Below, in pieces: positions 6,675-14,139 of a stretch of 16,554 bases of DNA. The notes beneath the pieces were generated by a model, which worked only from the letters and a program-made list of their open reading frames with translations, was not told the origin of the DNA and ran no database searches. Within the stretch, counting starts at the first letter, position 1; the number at the start of each line of letters is the position of its first letter. The DNA is from Lachnospiraceae bacterium (GTDB lineage Bacteria > Bacillota > Clostridia > Lachnospirales > Lachnospiraceae). A program made the translations under genes and the position numbers. Where the stretch lies: assembly GCA_900771995.1 (NCBI GenBank), contig CAAGQC010000102.1, positions 1-16,554 of the forward strand, in the 5' to 3' direction.

Positions 6675-7670
6675 TTAATCCTCTGGCTCTTCGGAAGGTT
6701 CATCCTTCATCCAGCTTTCATCGATTTCGTAACCAAAAGTATCCTGTAAATATTTCTTCCAGTCAAATACCGCTTCTACGGAAGCAATGGCCACCTCAGC
6801 CATACTCTCGTCCGGCTCTTTTGTGGTCATGCGCTGGATCCACATACCGGGGGCGGACAGGATCTTGATAAACAGATTGTCCGTCCGGCCGGCCAGACGG
6901 ATGATCTCGTAGGAGATTCCGGCCACTACCGGCATCAGCAGAACGCGAAGGATCACCTTCTCTGCCACATTGTCCACCTGAATAAAGAAAAACAGCACGA
7001 TACTTACCAGCATAACAAAGAAAATAAAGCTGGTGCCGCAGCGCTTGTGAAGTCTGGAACTACGCATCACATTGTACACCGTAAGGGGTCTGCCCTTCTC
7101 GATGCAGTTGATGCACTTGTGTTCCGCACCGTGATACTGGTACAGTCTGCGGATATCCTTCATGGCGCTGATGCCCCATACATACAGTAAAAACAGGGCG
7201 ATACGGATCACACCTTCAATAATCGCCATCAGAGAGCGATTGCGGATAAAACCTTCAAACAGTGAAGAAATAAAATAAGGCAATACGATAAAGATACCTA
7301 CCGCCAATATGATCGAGATCACCGTCACGATACCGGACAACAGCTTTTCTCCGTTGCCGCCGCTCATCTTGTCCATGGCTTTATCGAACTTCGTCTCTTT
7401 GCCCTCCTCTTCCTCATAAAAGGAAGCGGAATAGTTCAGTGCTCTGGTTCCCAGGATCAGAGAATCCAGGAAATTAAAGATGCCGCGGATAAAGGGAAGC
7501 TCCTTGAACCTGCTTCCGTGAGCCAGTCCCTGATAGGTCTCCACTTCCACTTCGATCTCGCCGTCCGGCTTCCGGACCGCTACCGCATACTTCTCTTTAT
7601 TTTTCATCATAACGCCTTCCAGCACGGCCTGTCCGCCGATACCGGAATAACGACTCTTTCTTCTAGCCAT
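6675..7670 (-). CDS. DUF1385 / YqhQ-type membrane protein
   Basis: A 331-residue protein of the DUF1385 family (Bacillus YqhQ), function unknown. The conserved N-terminal GGQAVLEGVMM is at 12-22. Hydrophobic segments, probably membrane-spanning, lie at about 112-135, 148-168, 213-232 and 238-256. Between them sits a conserved His/Cys-rich loop with HGAEHKC (180-186) and LHKRCGTSF (207-215), which looks like a metal site and is why the family is sometimes annotated as metal-dependent. The C terminus is acidic (DEPSEEPED). The ATG at 7670 has AAGGATGAG about 9 bases upstream. The family's recurrent placement between rpmE and prmC-prfA in Clostridia suggests some tie to translation or to ribosome metal supply, but that is only inference. 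Confidence 0.88.
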   Translation of the reverse strand: MARRKSRYSGIGGQAVLEGVMMKNKEKYAVAVRKPDGEIEVEVETYQGLAHGSRFKELPFIRGIFNFLDSLILGTRALNYSASFYEEEEGKETKFDKAMDKMSGGNGEKLLSGIVTVISIILAVGIFIVLPYFISSLFEGFIRNRSLMAIIEGVIRIALFLLYVWGISAMKDIRRLYQYHGAEHKCINCIEKGRPLTVYNVMRSSRLHKRCGTSFIFFVMLVSIVLFFFIQVDNVAEKVILRVLLMPVVAGISYEIIRLAGRTDNLFIKILSAPGMWIQRMTTKEPDESMAEVAIASVEAVFDWKKYLQDTFGYEIDESWMKDEPSEEPED

Positions 7671-7702
7671 AAAATCTCATCCTTATAAATTCAGTAACAA
7701 GA

Positions 7703-7732
7703 AAAGGTTGAGATAAGAATACCTCAACCTTT
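7703..7732 (-). terminator. Hairpin between rpmE and yqhQ
   Basis: A perfect ten-base-pair stem (7732-7723 with 7712-7703) with a ten-base loop, 12 bases past the rpmE stop on the minus strand, followed by TTTTCTTG. The U-run is short, so it may be a partial terminator that lowers yqhQ-prmC-prfA relative to rpmE. I find no convincing separate promoter for yqhQ downstream of it. Confidence 0.6.
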
Positions 7733-7743
7733 CGCTTGCAATC

Positions 7744-7944
7744 TTATTTAACACCGTATTTCTTATTGAACTTATCAATACGGCCATCGGTTCTTGCAGA
7801 CTTCTGCTGGCCAGTGTAGAATGAATGACACTTGGAGCAAACTTCTACGTGAAGCTCGGGCTTGGTGGAGCCGGTTACAAATGTGTTACCACAGTTGCAG
7901 GTTACAGTTGCCTGGTAGTAAGCGGGATGGATTCCTTCTTTCAT
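7744..7944 (-). CDS. rpmE: 50S ribosomal protein L31 (zinc form)
   Basis: A 66-residue large-subunit ribosomal protein. It has the full zinc-binding set C16, C18, C36 and C39 (CNC and CSKC), so it is the zinc-containing type rather than the Cys-less paralogue made under zinc starvation. The ATG at 7944 follows AGAGGTGA by about 6 bases and gives the family start MKEGIHPAYY. The in-frame ATGs upstream, giving 84 residues, would add a non-homologous Arg-rich extension and lack a good ribosome site. It has its own promoter downstream of rho and heads the cluster that ends with prfA. Confidence 0.96.
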   Translation of the reverse strand: MKEGIHPAYYQATVTCNCGNTFVTGSTKPELHVEVCSKCHSFYTGQQKSARTDGRIDKFNKKYGVK

Positions 7945-8027
7945 TTCTTTCACCTCTCTATAAAAATGTCGTGTATAAGTTCTTGTTCTCATCCTCACTG
8001 CTTATGGAACCACAAACAGCGGTATTA

Positions 8028-8055
8028 TTGTACCATAAGAGTCTACACGACGCAA
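8028..8055 (-). promoter_or_regulatory. rpmE promoter
   Basis: On the minus strand TTGCGT (8055-8050), 16 bases, then TACAAT (8033-8028) preceded by TGG, an extended -10. The start would be near 8021, leaving a leader of about 75 bases before the rpmE ATG. It lies immediately after rho, for which I see no terminator hairpin. Confidence 0.65.
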
Positions 8056-8082
8056 GACCTATTTTTACATATTTTGAGATCA

Positions 8083-9642
8083 TCAGATAAACCGGTTCTT
8101 CTTCACCATATTCACGAACTCCACATTATTGCGGGTGTGGGAGAACATGTCGAGGATGCGGTCGGTGGCTTCGTCGGGCTTTAAGCCGTTCAGGGCCTTG
8201 CGCATGATATTGATAGCCTCCAGTTCTTCCGGAGTCAACAGCAGATCCTCTCTTCTGGTGCCGGACTTCGCCAGATCGATAGCCGGGAATATACGCTTCT
8301 CGGACAGCTTTCTGTCCAGAACCATTTCCATATTACCGGTTCCCTTGAATTCCTCGTATACCACATCATCCATCTTGCTTCCGGTCTCTACCAGTGCGGT
8401 GGCCAGAATGGTCAGGCTTCCACCTTCACGCATATTACGGGCAGCACCGAAGAATCTCTTGGGCATATGGAGTGCAGCGGGATCCAGACCACCGGACAGA
8501 GTACGTCCGCTGGGGGGAACCACCAGGTTGTACGCTCTGGTCAGACGGGTGATGCTGTCGAGCAGGATCACCACATCCTTCTTATGTTCTACGAGACGCT
8601 TTGCACGCTCGATCACCATCTCGGATACTCTCTTATGATGCTCGGGAAGCTCATCGAAGGTGGAATAGATCACTTCCACATTGTCTCCGTGGATTGCTTC
8701 CTTTATATCGGTAACTTCCTCGGGACGCTCATCGATCAGCAGGATCAGCATGTGCATCTTGGGATTACCGTTCAGAATAGACTTTGCCACTTCTTTTAAC
8801 AGTGTGGTCTTACCGGCCTTGGGCGGGGATACGATCATACCACGCTGGCCCTTACCGACCGGGCTCACCAGATCCATAACTCTCATGGCTACGCTGCAGC
8901 CGGGAGTCTCCATCTTGATACGCTCATCCGGGAAAATGGGCGTCATATCCTCAAATGCCATTCTCTTGGCAGACTCTTCCACCGTATAGCCGTTGATGCT
9001 CTTGACGAACAGCAGCGCACTGAACTTCTCCTGCTGGGTCTTGATCCTCTTGTTACCCTTCAGGATATCACCGGTCTTCAGTCCGAAACGACGGATCTGG
9101 CTGGGTGCCACATACACATCGTTCTCACCGGGCATATAATTCTCACAGCGGATAAATCCGTAACCGTCCGGCATAACCTCCAGAATACCGCTGGCTTCGA
9201 TACCGCTGTCCAGTTCCTTCGGATACTGGCTCTCGTCGTAAGCCACATTATTCGGGTTGAAGGTACGCTCTCTGGTATAAGCTTCACTCCTTACGCCGAC
9301 AGTCTCTGCACCGTTCTCGGAACGATCCGTGCGGTCGGTACGCTCAGAACGATCCGTGCGATAGTTTCTGTCATTTCTGTCCTGTCTGTAATTCCTCTCC
9401 TGTCTGACAGGGCGCTCCGTTCTCTCCGGCTTCTCCGTCTCTTCGCTCTTAGCAGCCTCCTGCTTCTCTTCCGCCGCCTTTGCAGCTGCCTTCGCTTCTT
9501 CCTCTTTTTTCAGGCGCTCATCTTCTGCAAGCATAGCTTCTACCAGATCCGCCTTTTTCATTGTGGAAGTTCCCTTCAGGCCACGTACTTTTGCCAGTTC
9601 CTTTAACTGAACTAATGCCAGTGATTCATATTTTTCTCTCAT
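8083..9642 (-). CDS. rho: Transcription termination factor Rho with disordered insert
   Basis: ATP-driven hexameric RNA translocase that ends transcription of untranslated RNA. Order: Rho_N helical domain (1-40); a long low-complexity insert (about 41-135), first Ala/Glu/Lys-rich then Arg/Asp/Glu-rich with repeats such as RTDRSER; the RNA-binding cold-shock-like domain with DGYGFIR (159-165); then the ATPase core with Walker A PPKAGKTT (273-280), Walker B VVILLD (357-362) and Q-loop SGGLDP (383-388). At 519 residues it is about 100 longer than E. coli Rho, all from the insert. Such inserts occur in several phyla; in Bacteroides one drives Rho phase separation in the gut. The ATG at 9642 has AGGAGG about 6 bases upstream. 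Monocistronic or read into rpmE. Confidence 0.96.
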   Translation of the reverse strand: MREKYESLALVQLKELAKVRGLKGTSTMKKADLVEAMLAEDERLKKEEEAKAAAKAAEEKQEAAKSEETEKPERTERPVRQERNYRQDRNDRNYRTDRSERTDRTDRSENGAETVGVRSEAYTRERTFNPNNVAYDESQYPKELDSGIEASGILEVMPDGYGFIRCENYMPGENDVYVAPSQIRRFGLKTGDILKGNKRIKTQQEKFSALLFVKSINGYTVEESAKRMAFEDMTPIFPDERIKMETPGCSVAMRVMDLVSPVGKGQRGMIVSPPKAGKTTLLKEVAKSILNGNPKMHMLILLIDERPEEVTDIKEAIHGDNVEVIYSTFDELPEHHKRVSEMVIERAKRLVEHKKDVVILLDSITRLTRAYNLVVPPSGRTLSGGLDPAALHMPKRFFGAARNMREGGSLTILATALVETGSKMDDVVYEEFKGTGNMEMVLDRKLSEKRIFPAIDLAKSGTRREDLLLTPEELEAINIMRKALNGLKPDEATDRILDMFSHTRNNVEFVNMVKKNRFI

Positions 9643-9758
9643 ATACTCCTCCTGTGGAATAAGATTTACCTGTAAAACTGTTAACTAAGGGGAATTACAT
9701 CCGATTTACATTCGACATGTCAGTTGAATAAAAAGATATTAAAACTGCATCTGGTAAC

Positions 9759-9764
9759 ATTATA
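9759..9764 (-). promoter_or_regulatory. Candidate -10 of rho
   Basis: TATAAT on the minus strand, about 117 bases upstream of the rho ATG. The hexamer 17 bases further up reads TTCCTA, a poor -35. Alternative overlapping -10s such as TATATT exist. The leader of about 110 bases is long enough for the Rho-dependent autoregulation known in other bacteria, but nothing in it proves that. Confidence 0.45.
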
Positions 9765-9833
9765 ATATACTTTTCTCCAAATAGGAAGTCCCAAAATAAT
9801 TTTTTTATTTTTTGCAAAAGTGAAGCGAACTCC

Positions 9834-9862
9834 TTGCGAAGATACCGATTCTATTATATCAT
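9834..9862 (+). promoter_or_regulatory. Promoter of the malic enzyme operon
   Basis: TTGCGA (9834-9839), 17 bases, TATCAT (9857-9862). Start near 9869 and a leader of about 80 bases with two small hairpins before the AGAGAGG ribosome site at about 9934-9940. Confidence 0.6.
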
Positions 9863-9947
9863 TATAAATAATGTCCGGATTTTTCTATCCGGTGAATCAT
9901 CCATGATTACATGAAGTAATGATCAAATAAAAAAGAGAGGTATTGTC

Positions 9948-11099
9948 ATGACAACCAATGAAAAAGCATTACTGATGCATGAAAAATGGAACGGCAAATT
10001 AGAGACCGTGTCCAAGACTCCCGTCAAGACCCGCGAGGATCTGGCTATTGCTTATACTCCCGGTGTTGCGGAGCCCTGCAAAGTAATCGCCCAGGACAGG
10101 GAAGCTGCTTACAAATACACCATGAAGGCCAACACCGTAGCCGTTGTCTCTGACGGAAGTGCTGTTCTGGGTCTGGGCAATATCGGCCCTTACGCAGCAA
10201 TGCCCGTTATGGAAGGCAAGGCAGTCCTCTTCAAGGAATTCGGCAACGTCAATGCTGTCCCCATCTGTCTGGACACCCAGGATACCGAAGAGATCATCAA
10301 AGCTGTGACCTATCTGGCTCCCGGCTTCGGCGGCATCAATCTGGAGGACATCAGCGCCCCCCGCTGTTTTGAGATTGAGGAACGTCTGAAGGAGATCCTG
10401 GATATCCCCGTATTCCATGATGACCAACACGGTACTGCCATCGTCGTTCTTGCCGGTGTCATCAATGCCCTGAAGGTAGTGGGCAAGAAAAAGGAAGATT
10501 GCCGCGTGGTGGTAAACGGTGCCGGAAGTGCCGGTGTAGCTATTACCAAACTGCTTCTGACCTACGGTTTCCCCAACATTATCATGTGTGATAAGGTGGG
10601 TATCGTCTCCAAAGATACCGAGGGTCTGAACTGGATGCAGCAGAAAATGACCGAAGTGACCAACTTAAACAACGAGGCCGGAACCCTGGCCGATGCTCTG
10701 AAGGGTGCCGACATCTTCATCGGTGTCTCCGCTCCCAATATCGTCACTCCCGAGATGGTAGCTTCCATGAACCACGATTCCATCCTGTTCGCCATGGCGA
10801 ACCCCGTTCCCGAGATCATGCCGGATGTAGCAAAAGCAGCCGGTGCCCGTGTTGTGGGAACCGGACGCAGTGATTTCCCCAATCAGGTGAACAATGTAGT
10901 CGCTTTCCCTGGTATCTTCAAGGGTGCTCTGGAGGGACACGCTACCCAGATCACCGAAGAGATGAAGCTGGCTGCTGCCGAAGCCATCGCCGGTCTGGTG
11001 CCTGCCGACAAGCTCTCCGATGACAACATCATGCCGGAAGCTTTCGATCCTCAGGTTGCCGAGGTCGTAGCCAATGCCGTGAAGAGCCACATCCGCTAA
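9948..11099 (+). CDS. NAD(P)-dependent malic enzyme, small bacterial type
   Basis: Oxidative decarboxylation of malate to pyruvate and CO2 with reduction of NAD or NADP, in the cytoplasm. At 383 residues it belongs to the short prokaryotic class without the phosphotransacetylase-like tail. Visible catalytic and metal residues: Y36 in YTPGVAEP, K91 in MEGKAVLFK, E133/D134 in NLEDISAP and D158/D159 in FHDDQHGTA. The dinucleotide fold has GAGSAG (191-196). Cofactor preference cannot be told safely from sequence. The ATG at 9948 has AGAGAGG about 7 bases upstream. It is the first gene of a plus-strand operon, and its stop overlaps the start of the radical SAM gene (TAATG). Codon use is rich in C-ending codons, consistent with high expression. 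Confidence 0.95.
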   Translation: MTTNEKALLMHEKWNGKLETVSKTPVKTREDLAIAYTPGVAEPCKVIAQDREAAYKYTMKANTVAVVSDGSAVLGLGNIGPYAAMPVMEGKAVLFKEFGNVNAVPICLDTQDTEEIIKAVTYLAPGFGGINLEDISAPRCFEIEERLKEILDIPVFHDDQHGTAIVVLAGVINALKVVGKKKEDCRVVVNGAGSAGVAITKLLLTYGFPNIIMCDKVGIVSKDTEGLNWMQQKMTEVTNLNNEAGTLADALKGADIFIGVSAPNIVTPEMVASMNHDSILFAMANPVPEIMPDVAKAAGARVVGTGRSDFPNQVNNVVAFPGIFKGALEGHATQITEEMKLAAAEAIAGLVPADKLSDDNIMPEAFDPQVAEVVANAVKSHIR

Positions 11100-12079
11100 T
11101 GTACCCGGATAACGTTACGAGAGACTGGCACGGCAAGCCCTACTATTCTCTGGATTCCTATTGTAAGAATACATTTCACCATAAATGCTATAAAATAGCC
11201 CTGAATGCCCGGATGTCCTGTCCCAATCGGGACGGAACCCTGGACACTCGGGGCTGTATCTTCTGTAGCCGCGGCGGCAGCGGTGATTTTGCCGTGGATA
11301 TTGCCGGCAAGACTATGGAAGAACAGATTGCGGAAGGTATGGCCGGCTTCGGCGATAAAGTGACCGGTCATGACCTGATCGCCTATTTTCAGGCATATAC
11401 CAACACCTATGCACCTCTCCCCTATCTGGAAGAGGTGTATCGTTCTGCCCTGGATCACCCACAGGTCTGCGGCATCTCCATTGCCACCAGACCGGACTGC
11501 CTGGAACCGGAGGTACTTGCCCTGCTTGCAAAATTAAAAGAAGACTATCCGGACAAATTCCTCTGGGTCGAACTGGGACTCCAGACGATCCACGAAGAGA
11601 CCGCCCGCTATCTCCGCAGAGGCTATCCGCTGTCCTGCTTTGAAAAAGCCTGTGACGATCTGAAAATGCTGGACATCCCCTGTATCGTCCATACGATCCT
11701 GGGGCTTCCCGGGGAGACCGACGAACAGGTTCTTCAGACCATGCAGTACTTAAACCGCATCGCTCCCTTCGGCATCAAATTGCAGCTGTTGCATGTATTA
11801 AAAAACACCGATCTGGCAGATGATTATGAAAAAGGGATGTTCGAAGCGTTGACTTTGGAGCATTATCTGGATCTGCTCATCTCCTGTCTCGTCCATCTCT
11901 CCCCGGATATCGTGATCCACCGGGTCACCGGCGATGGGCCGAAAAATCTGCTGATCGCTCCCACATGGAGTCTGGACAAACGAAAGGTGCTGAATACACT
12001 GCACCACCGTATGAAGGAACAGGGCATCCGTCAGGGTGACCTGTATGAAATAGAAACAGATATGAATACTATCAGATAG
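11099..12079 (+). CDS. TIGR01212-family radical SAM protein (YhcC/YtqA type)
   Basis: A 326-residue radical SAM enzyme. Its 4Fe-4S ligands have the atypical wide spacing of this family, C41-x11-C53-x2-C56 (CPNRDGTLDTRGCIFC). It has the family's SCPNRDG and RPDCLEPE segments, GLPGETDEQ (the GGE-like and SAM-contact region) and a C-terminal HRVTGDGPKNLLIAPTWS block. As I recall, the B. subtilis member YtqA has been implicated in wobble-uridine (mnm5s2U34) tRNA modification and called MnmL, working with methyltransferase YtqB/MnmM. No YtqB-like gene is present in this window. The ATG overlaps the malic enzyme stop (TAATG), and no good Shine-Dalgarno lies at proper distance, so translation is probably coupled. 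The family is certain; the role by analogy is moderate. Confidence 0.92.
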   Translation: MYPDNVTRDWHGKPYYSLDSYCKNTFHHKCYKIALNARMSCPNRDGTLDTRGCIFCSRGGSGDFAVDIAGKTMEEQIAEGMAGFGDKVTGHDLIAYFQAYTNTYAPLPYLEEVYRSALDHPQVCGISIATRPDCLEPEVLALLAKLKEDYPDKFLWVELGLQTIHEETARYLRRGYPLSCFEKACDDLKMLDIPCIVHTILGLPGETDEQVLQTMQYLNRIAPFGIKLQLLHVLKNTDLADDYEKGMFEALTLEHYLDLLISCLVHLSPDIVIHRVTGDGPKNLLIAPTWSLDKRKVLNTLHHRMKEQGIRQGDLYEIETDMNTIR

Positions 12080-12104
12080 ATATAAGAAAGGCTGTTATCA
12101 CATT

Positions 12105-12620
12105 ATGTTACAAGATCCGCTTACCCTATATAAACTTATCGTTCTCTATATGCTGAACCGGGTTACTTTTCCCCTCACGGCCGCACAGGTCAGTGATTTC
12201 ATCCTGGGAAAGGAGTACACGAACTTCCTGACCCTGCAGCAGGTCATCAACGAACTGACGGATGCCGGCATGATCGCCACCCAGTCCATCCGCAACCGGA
12301 CCCACCTGTCCATCACCCCCGAGGGCAAAGAGACGCTGAATTTCTTCGAGAACCGCATTGGCGATACCATCAAGCAGGAGATCGATACTTATTTTCAGGA
12401 AAATGAATTCACCCTGCGCAACGAAGTCTCCGTGCTGGGTGACTATTACAAATCCACCTCCGGCGAATACGAGGCCCATCTGGTGGCCAAGGACCGGGGT
12501 ATCAATCTGGTGGACATTACGCTGTCCGTTCCCGTGGAGGAGACGGCGGCTGCCATCTGCGACAACTGGCAGAAGAAAAATCAGGAAATATACAAATACC
12601 TGATCACGGAATTGTTCTAA
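12105..12620 (+). CDS. DUF4364 winged-helix protein
   Basis: A 171-residue cytoplasmic protein of the DUF4364 family found in Clostridia. The N-terminal half (about 5-75) has the helix-strand pattern of a winged helix (LTLYKLIVLYMLNRV, QVINELTDAGMI, HLSITPEGKETL), which suggests a DNA-binding or PadR-like role. The C-terminal half (about 85-171) is an alpha/beta domain of unknown function. Its targets are unknown. It lies 25 bases after the radical SAM gene and is the last gene of the plus-strand operon. The ribosome site AGAAAGG is about 13 bases from the ATG, unusually far, and no alternative in-frame start is nearer, so translation may be weak or coupled. Confidence 0.85.
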   Translation: MLQDPLTLYKLIVLYMLNRVTFPLTAAQVSDFILGKEYTNFLTLQQVINELTDAGMIATQSIRNRTHLSITPEGKETLNFFENRIGDTIKQEIDTYFQENEFTLRNEVSVLGDYYKSTSGEYEAHLVAKDRGINLVDITLSVPVEETAAAICDNWQKKNQEIYKYLITELF

Positions 12621-12622
12621 TT

Positions 12623-12645
12623 CCGGGAATCTTTCTAATTCCCGG
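12623..12645. repeat. Perfect inverted repeat just after DUF4364 gene
   Basis: CCGGGAAT (12623-12630) and ATTCCCGG (12638-12645) around a seven-base loop, two bases past the stop codon. Neither strand has a U-run after it (AGTTATT on plus), so on its own it is a poor terminator. It may protect mRNA 3' ends or support termination at the stronger hairpin further on. Confidence 0.6.
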
Positions 12646-12688
12646 AGTTATTCCAACACCACCATCAGGTATCTTACTTACGATTCTG

Positions 12689-14038
12689 TCATTCCTTATT
12701 CTCAGAAGAAGCCTCCGCGGCTTCTTTTTTGATTCTCGCCATATGCTCACGGATCTTCACTTCATAACCGTTGCCCGAAGGCTGGTAGAACTCCCTGCCG
12801 CTCAGTTCATAGGGCAGATACTGCTGTTCCACATAGTCATTCGGATAATCATGTGCATATTTATATCCTGTTCCGTGTCCCAATTTTGCCGCTCCTTTAT
12901 AATGTGCGTCCTGCAGATGTGTCGGAATCGGCAGATCCCCGGTGGCCTGTACCTCCTGCATTGCCTGAAATACCGCTTCACAGCTGCGGTTGCTCTTGGG
13001 TGCCGTGGCAATATAAGTGACTGCCTGCGCCAGAATGATCTGTGCCTCCGGCATACCTACCCGCTCCACCGCCAGGGAAGCATTCACTGCCACCACCAGT
13101 GCCTGAGGATCCGCATTGCCCACATCCTCCGATGCGCAGATCATGATACGTCTGGCGATAAAAGTCACGCTCTCACCTGCATTTAACATTCTTGCCAGAT
13201 AGTATACCGCCGCATCCGGATCGGAGCCCCGCATGCTTTTGATAAATGCGGAGATCGTATCGTAATGATTGTCGCCGTTCTTGTCGTATCTCGCCGCTCT
13301 CTTCTGGATACACTGTTGTGCCACATCCAGTGTAATATGGATCTTCCCGTCCGGTCCCGGCTCCGTGGTCATAATACCCAGTTCAATGGCATTCAGGGCA
13401 TGTCTGGCATCACCCCCGGAGATATCCGCCAGAAAATCCAGTGCGTCCTCCTCTATGGTGCCGTTGTAGGCTCCCATTCCCCGGTCCGTGTCGTAGACCG
13501 CTTTTTTCAAAAGTTCTTTGATGGCTTCCTTCGGGATCGGCTTTAATTCAAAGATCACCGAACGGGAGATCAGCGCTCCGTTTACCTCAAAATAGGGATT
13601 CTCCGTAGTCGCTCCGATAAGGATGACCGTACCGTCCTCCACATACGGGAGCAGATAATCCTGCTGCCCTTTATTAAAGCGATGGATCTCGTCGATGAAC
13701 AGGATCGTACGCTTCCCGTACATTCCCTGCAATTCCTTCGCCTTTGCCACCACTTCTTCCATATCCTTTTTGCCCGCTACCGTGGCATTGATCTGTTGGA
13801 ATTCCGCACTGGTGGTGTTGGCAATGACCTTCGCCAGTGTCGTCTTGCCGGTGCCGGGCGGTCCGTAGAAAATGATGGAACTGATCTTGTCTGCCTTGAT
13901 GGCCCGGTACAGGAGCTTGTCTTTGCCGATGATGTGCTCCTGCCCTACAACTTCGTCCAGGGTTCTGGGACGCATTCTGGCTGCCAGCGGCGCTTCCTTT
14001 TCCATGTTGGTGCTTCTCATGTATTCAAACAAATCCAT
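12689..14038 (-). CDS. rarA: Replication-associated recombination protein A (AAA+ ATPase)
   Basis: An AAA+ ATPase of the RarA/MgsA/WRNIP1 family that acts at stalled replication forks and is related to clamp-loader subunits. Of its 449 residues, about 45-200 form the ATPase: Walker A GPPGTGKTT (59-67), Walker B ILFIDE (112-117) and sensor region GATTENP (142-148). The C-terminal part holds the helical lid and tetramerisation domains. The ATG at 14038 gives the typical start MDLFEYMRSTNMEKEAPLA, with AGAGG about 10 bases upstream; the frame stays open to 14074 but without support. It has its own strong promoter. Its last codons (KKEAAEASSE) contain the plus-strand terminator at 12705-12730. 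No clear terminator of its own is seen before the convergent DUF4364 gene. Confidence 0.96.
   Translation of the reverse strand: MDLFEYMRSTNMEKEAPLAARMRPRTLDEVVGQEHIIGKDKLLYRAIKADKISSIIFYGPPGTGKTTLAKVIANTTSAEFQQINATVAGKKDMEEVVAKAKELQGMYGKRTILFIDEIHRFNKGQQDYLLPYVEDGTVILIGATTENPYFEVNGALISRSVIFELKPIPKEAIKELLKKAVYDTDRGMGAYNGTIEEDALDFLADISGGDARHALNAIELGIMTTEPGPDGKIHITLDVAQQCIQKRAARYDKNGDNHYDTISAFIKSMRGSDPDAAVYYLARMLNAGESVTFIARRIMICASEDVGNADPQALVVAVNASLAVERVGMPEAQIILAQAVTYIATAPKSNRSCEAVFQAMQEVQATGDLPIPTHLQDAHYKGAAKLGHGTGYKYAHDYPNDYVEQQYLPYELSGREFYQPSGNGYEVKIREHMARIKKEAAEASSENKE
12705..12730 (+). terminator. Terminator of malic enzyme operon, inside rarA
   Basis: On the plus strand GAAGCC (12708-12713), loop TCCGC, GGCTTC (12719-12724), then TTTTTT (12725-12730). 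Flanking A-T pairs may extend the stem. It lies about 85 bases past the DUF4364 stop, within the coding 3' end of rarA. On the rarA strand no U-run follows the stem, so it should stop only plus-strand transcripts. Confidence 0.75.
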
Positions 14039-14072
14039 AGTGTTACATCCTCTGTTCCTATTACAAAAATGC

Positions 14073-14105
14073 AAAAAGACTGAAGCACATTCTATGATAT
14101 GCTCC
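14073..14105 (-). terminator. Weak hairpin with U-run in the rarA leader
   Basis: On the minus strand GGAGCATA (14105-14098) can pair with TGTGCTTC (14089-14082), eight pairs including two G-U, with an eight-base loop. AGTC and TTTTT follow, then GCATTTTT. It lies 22 bases past the GGDEF stop and also at the very start of the rarA transcript. It may end the GGDEF message, attenuate rarA, or do neither. Confidence 0.4.
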
Positions 14106-14110
14106 AGCCA

Positions 14111-14139
14111 ATTATAACAGACTTTATCAAAACTTGCAA
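14111..14139 (-). promoter_or_regulatory. rarA promoter
   Basis: On the minus strand TTGCAA (14139-14134), 17 bases, TATAAT (14116-14111) with an extended TGT before it. Predicted start near 14104. The -35 lies in the last codons of the GGDEF gene, whose stop codon is in the spacer. Confidence 0.8.

Larger units (their letters stand above)
9643..9947. other. Divergent promoter region between rho and malic enzyme
   Basis: About 305 AT-rich bases without a gene. It holds a plus-strand promoter for the malic enzyme operon, a -10 for rho on the minus strand, and small hairpins in the malic enzyme leader: CCGGAT/ATCCGG at 9875-9892 and ATTAC/GTAAT at about 9906-9920. I see no recognised riboswitch motif and no operator that I can name. 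Confidence 0.6.

Noticed and set aside
9710..9729. Inverted repeat ATTCGAC/GTTGAAT in the rho leader
   Set aside because: It pairs only with a G-U on the plus strand; in the rho transcript itself there is an A-C mismatch, so it is not a good leader structure.
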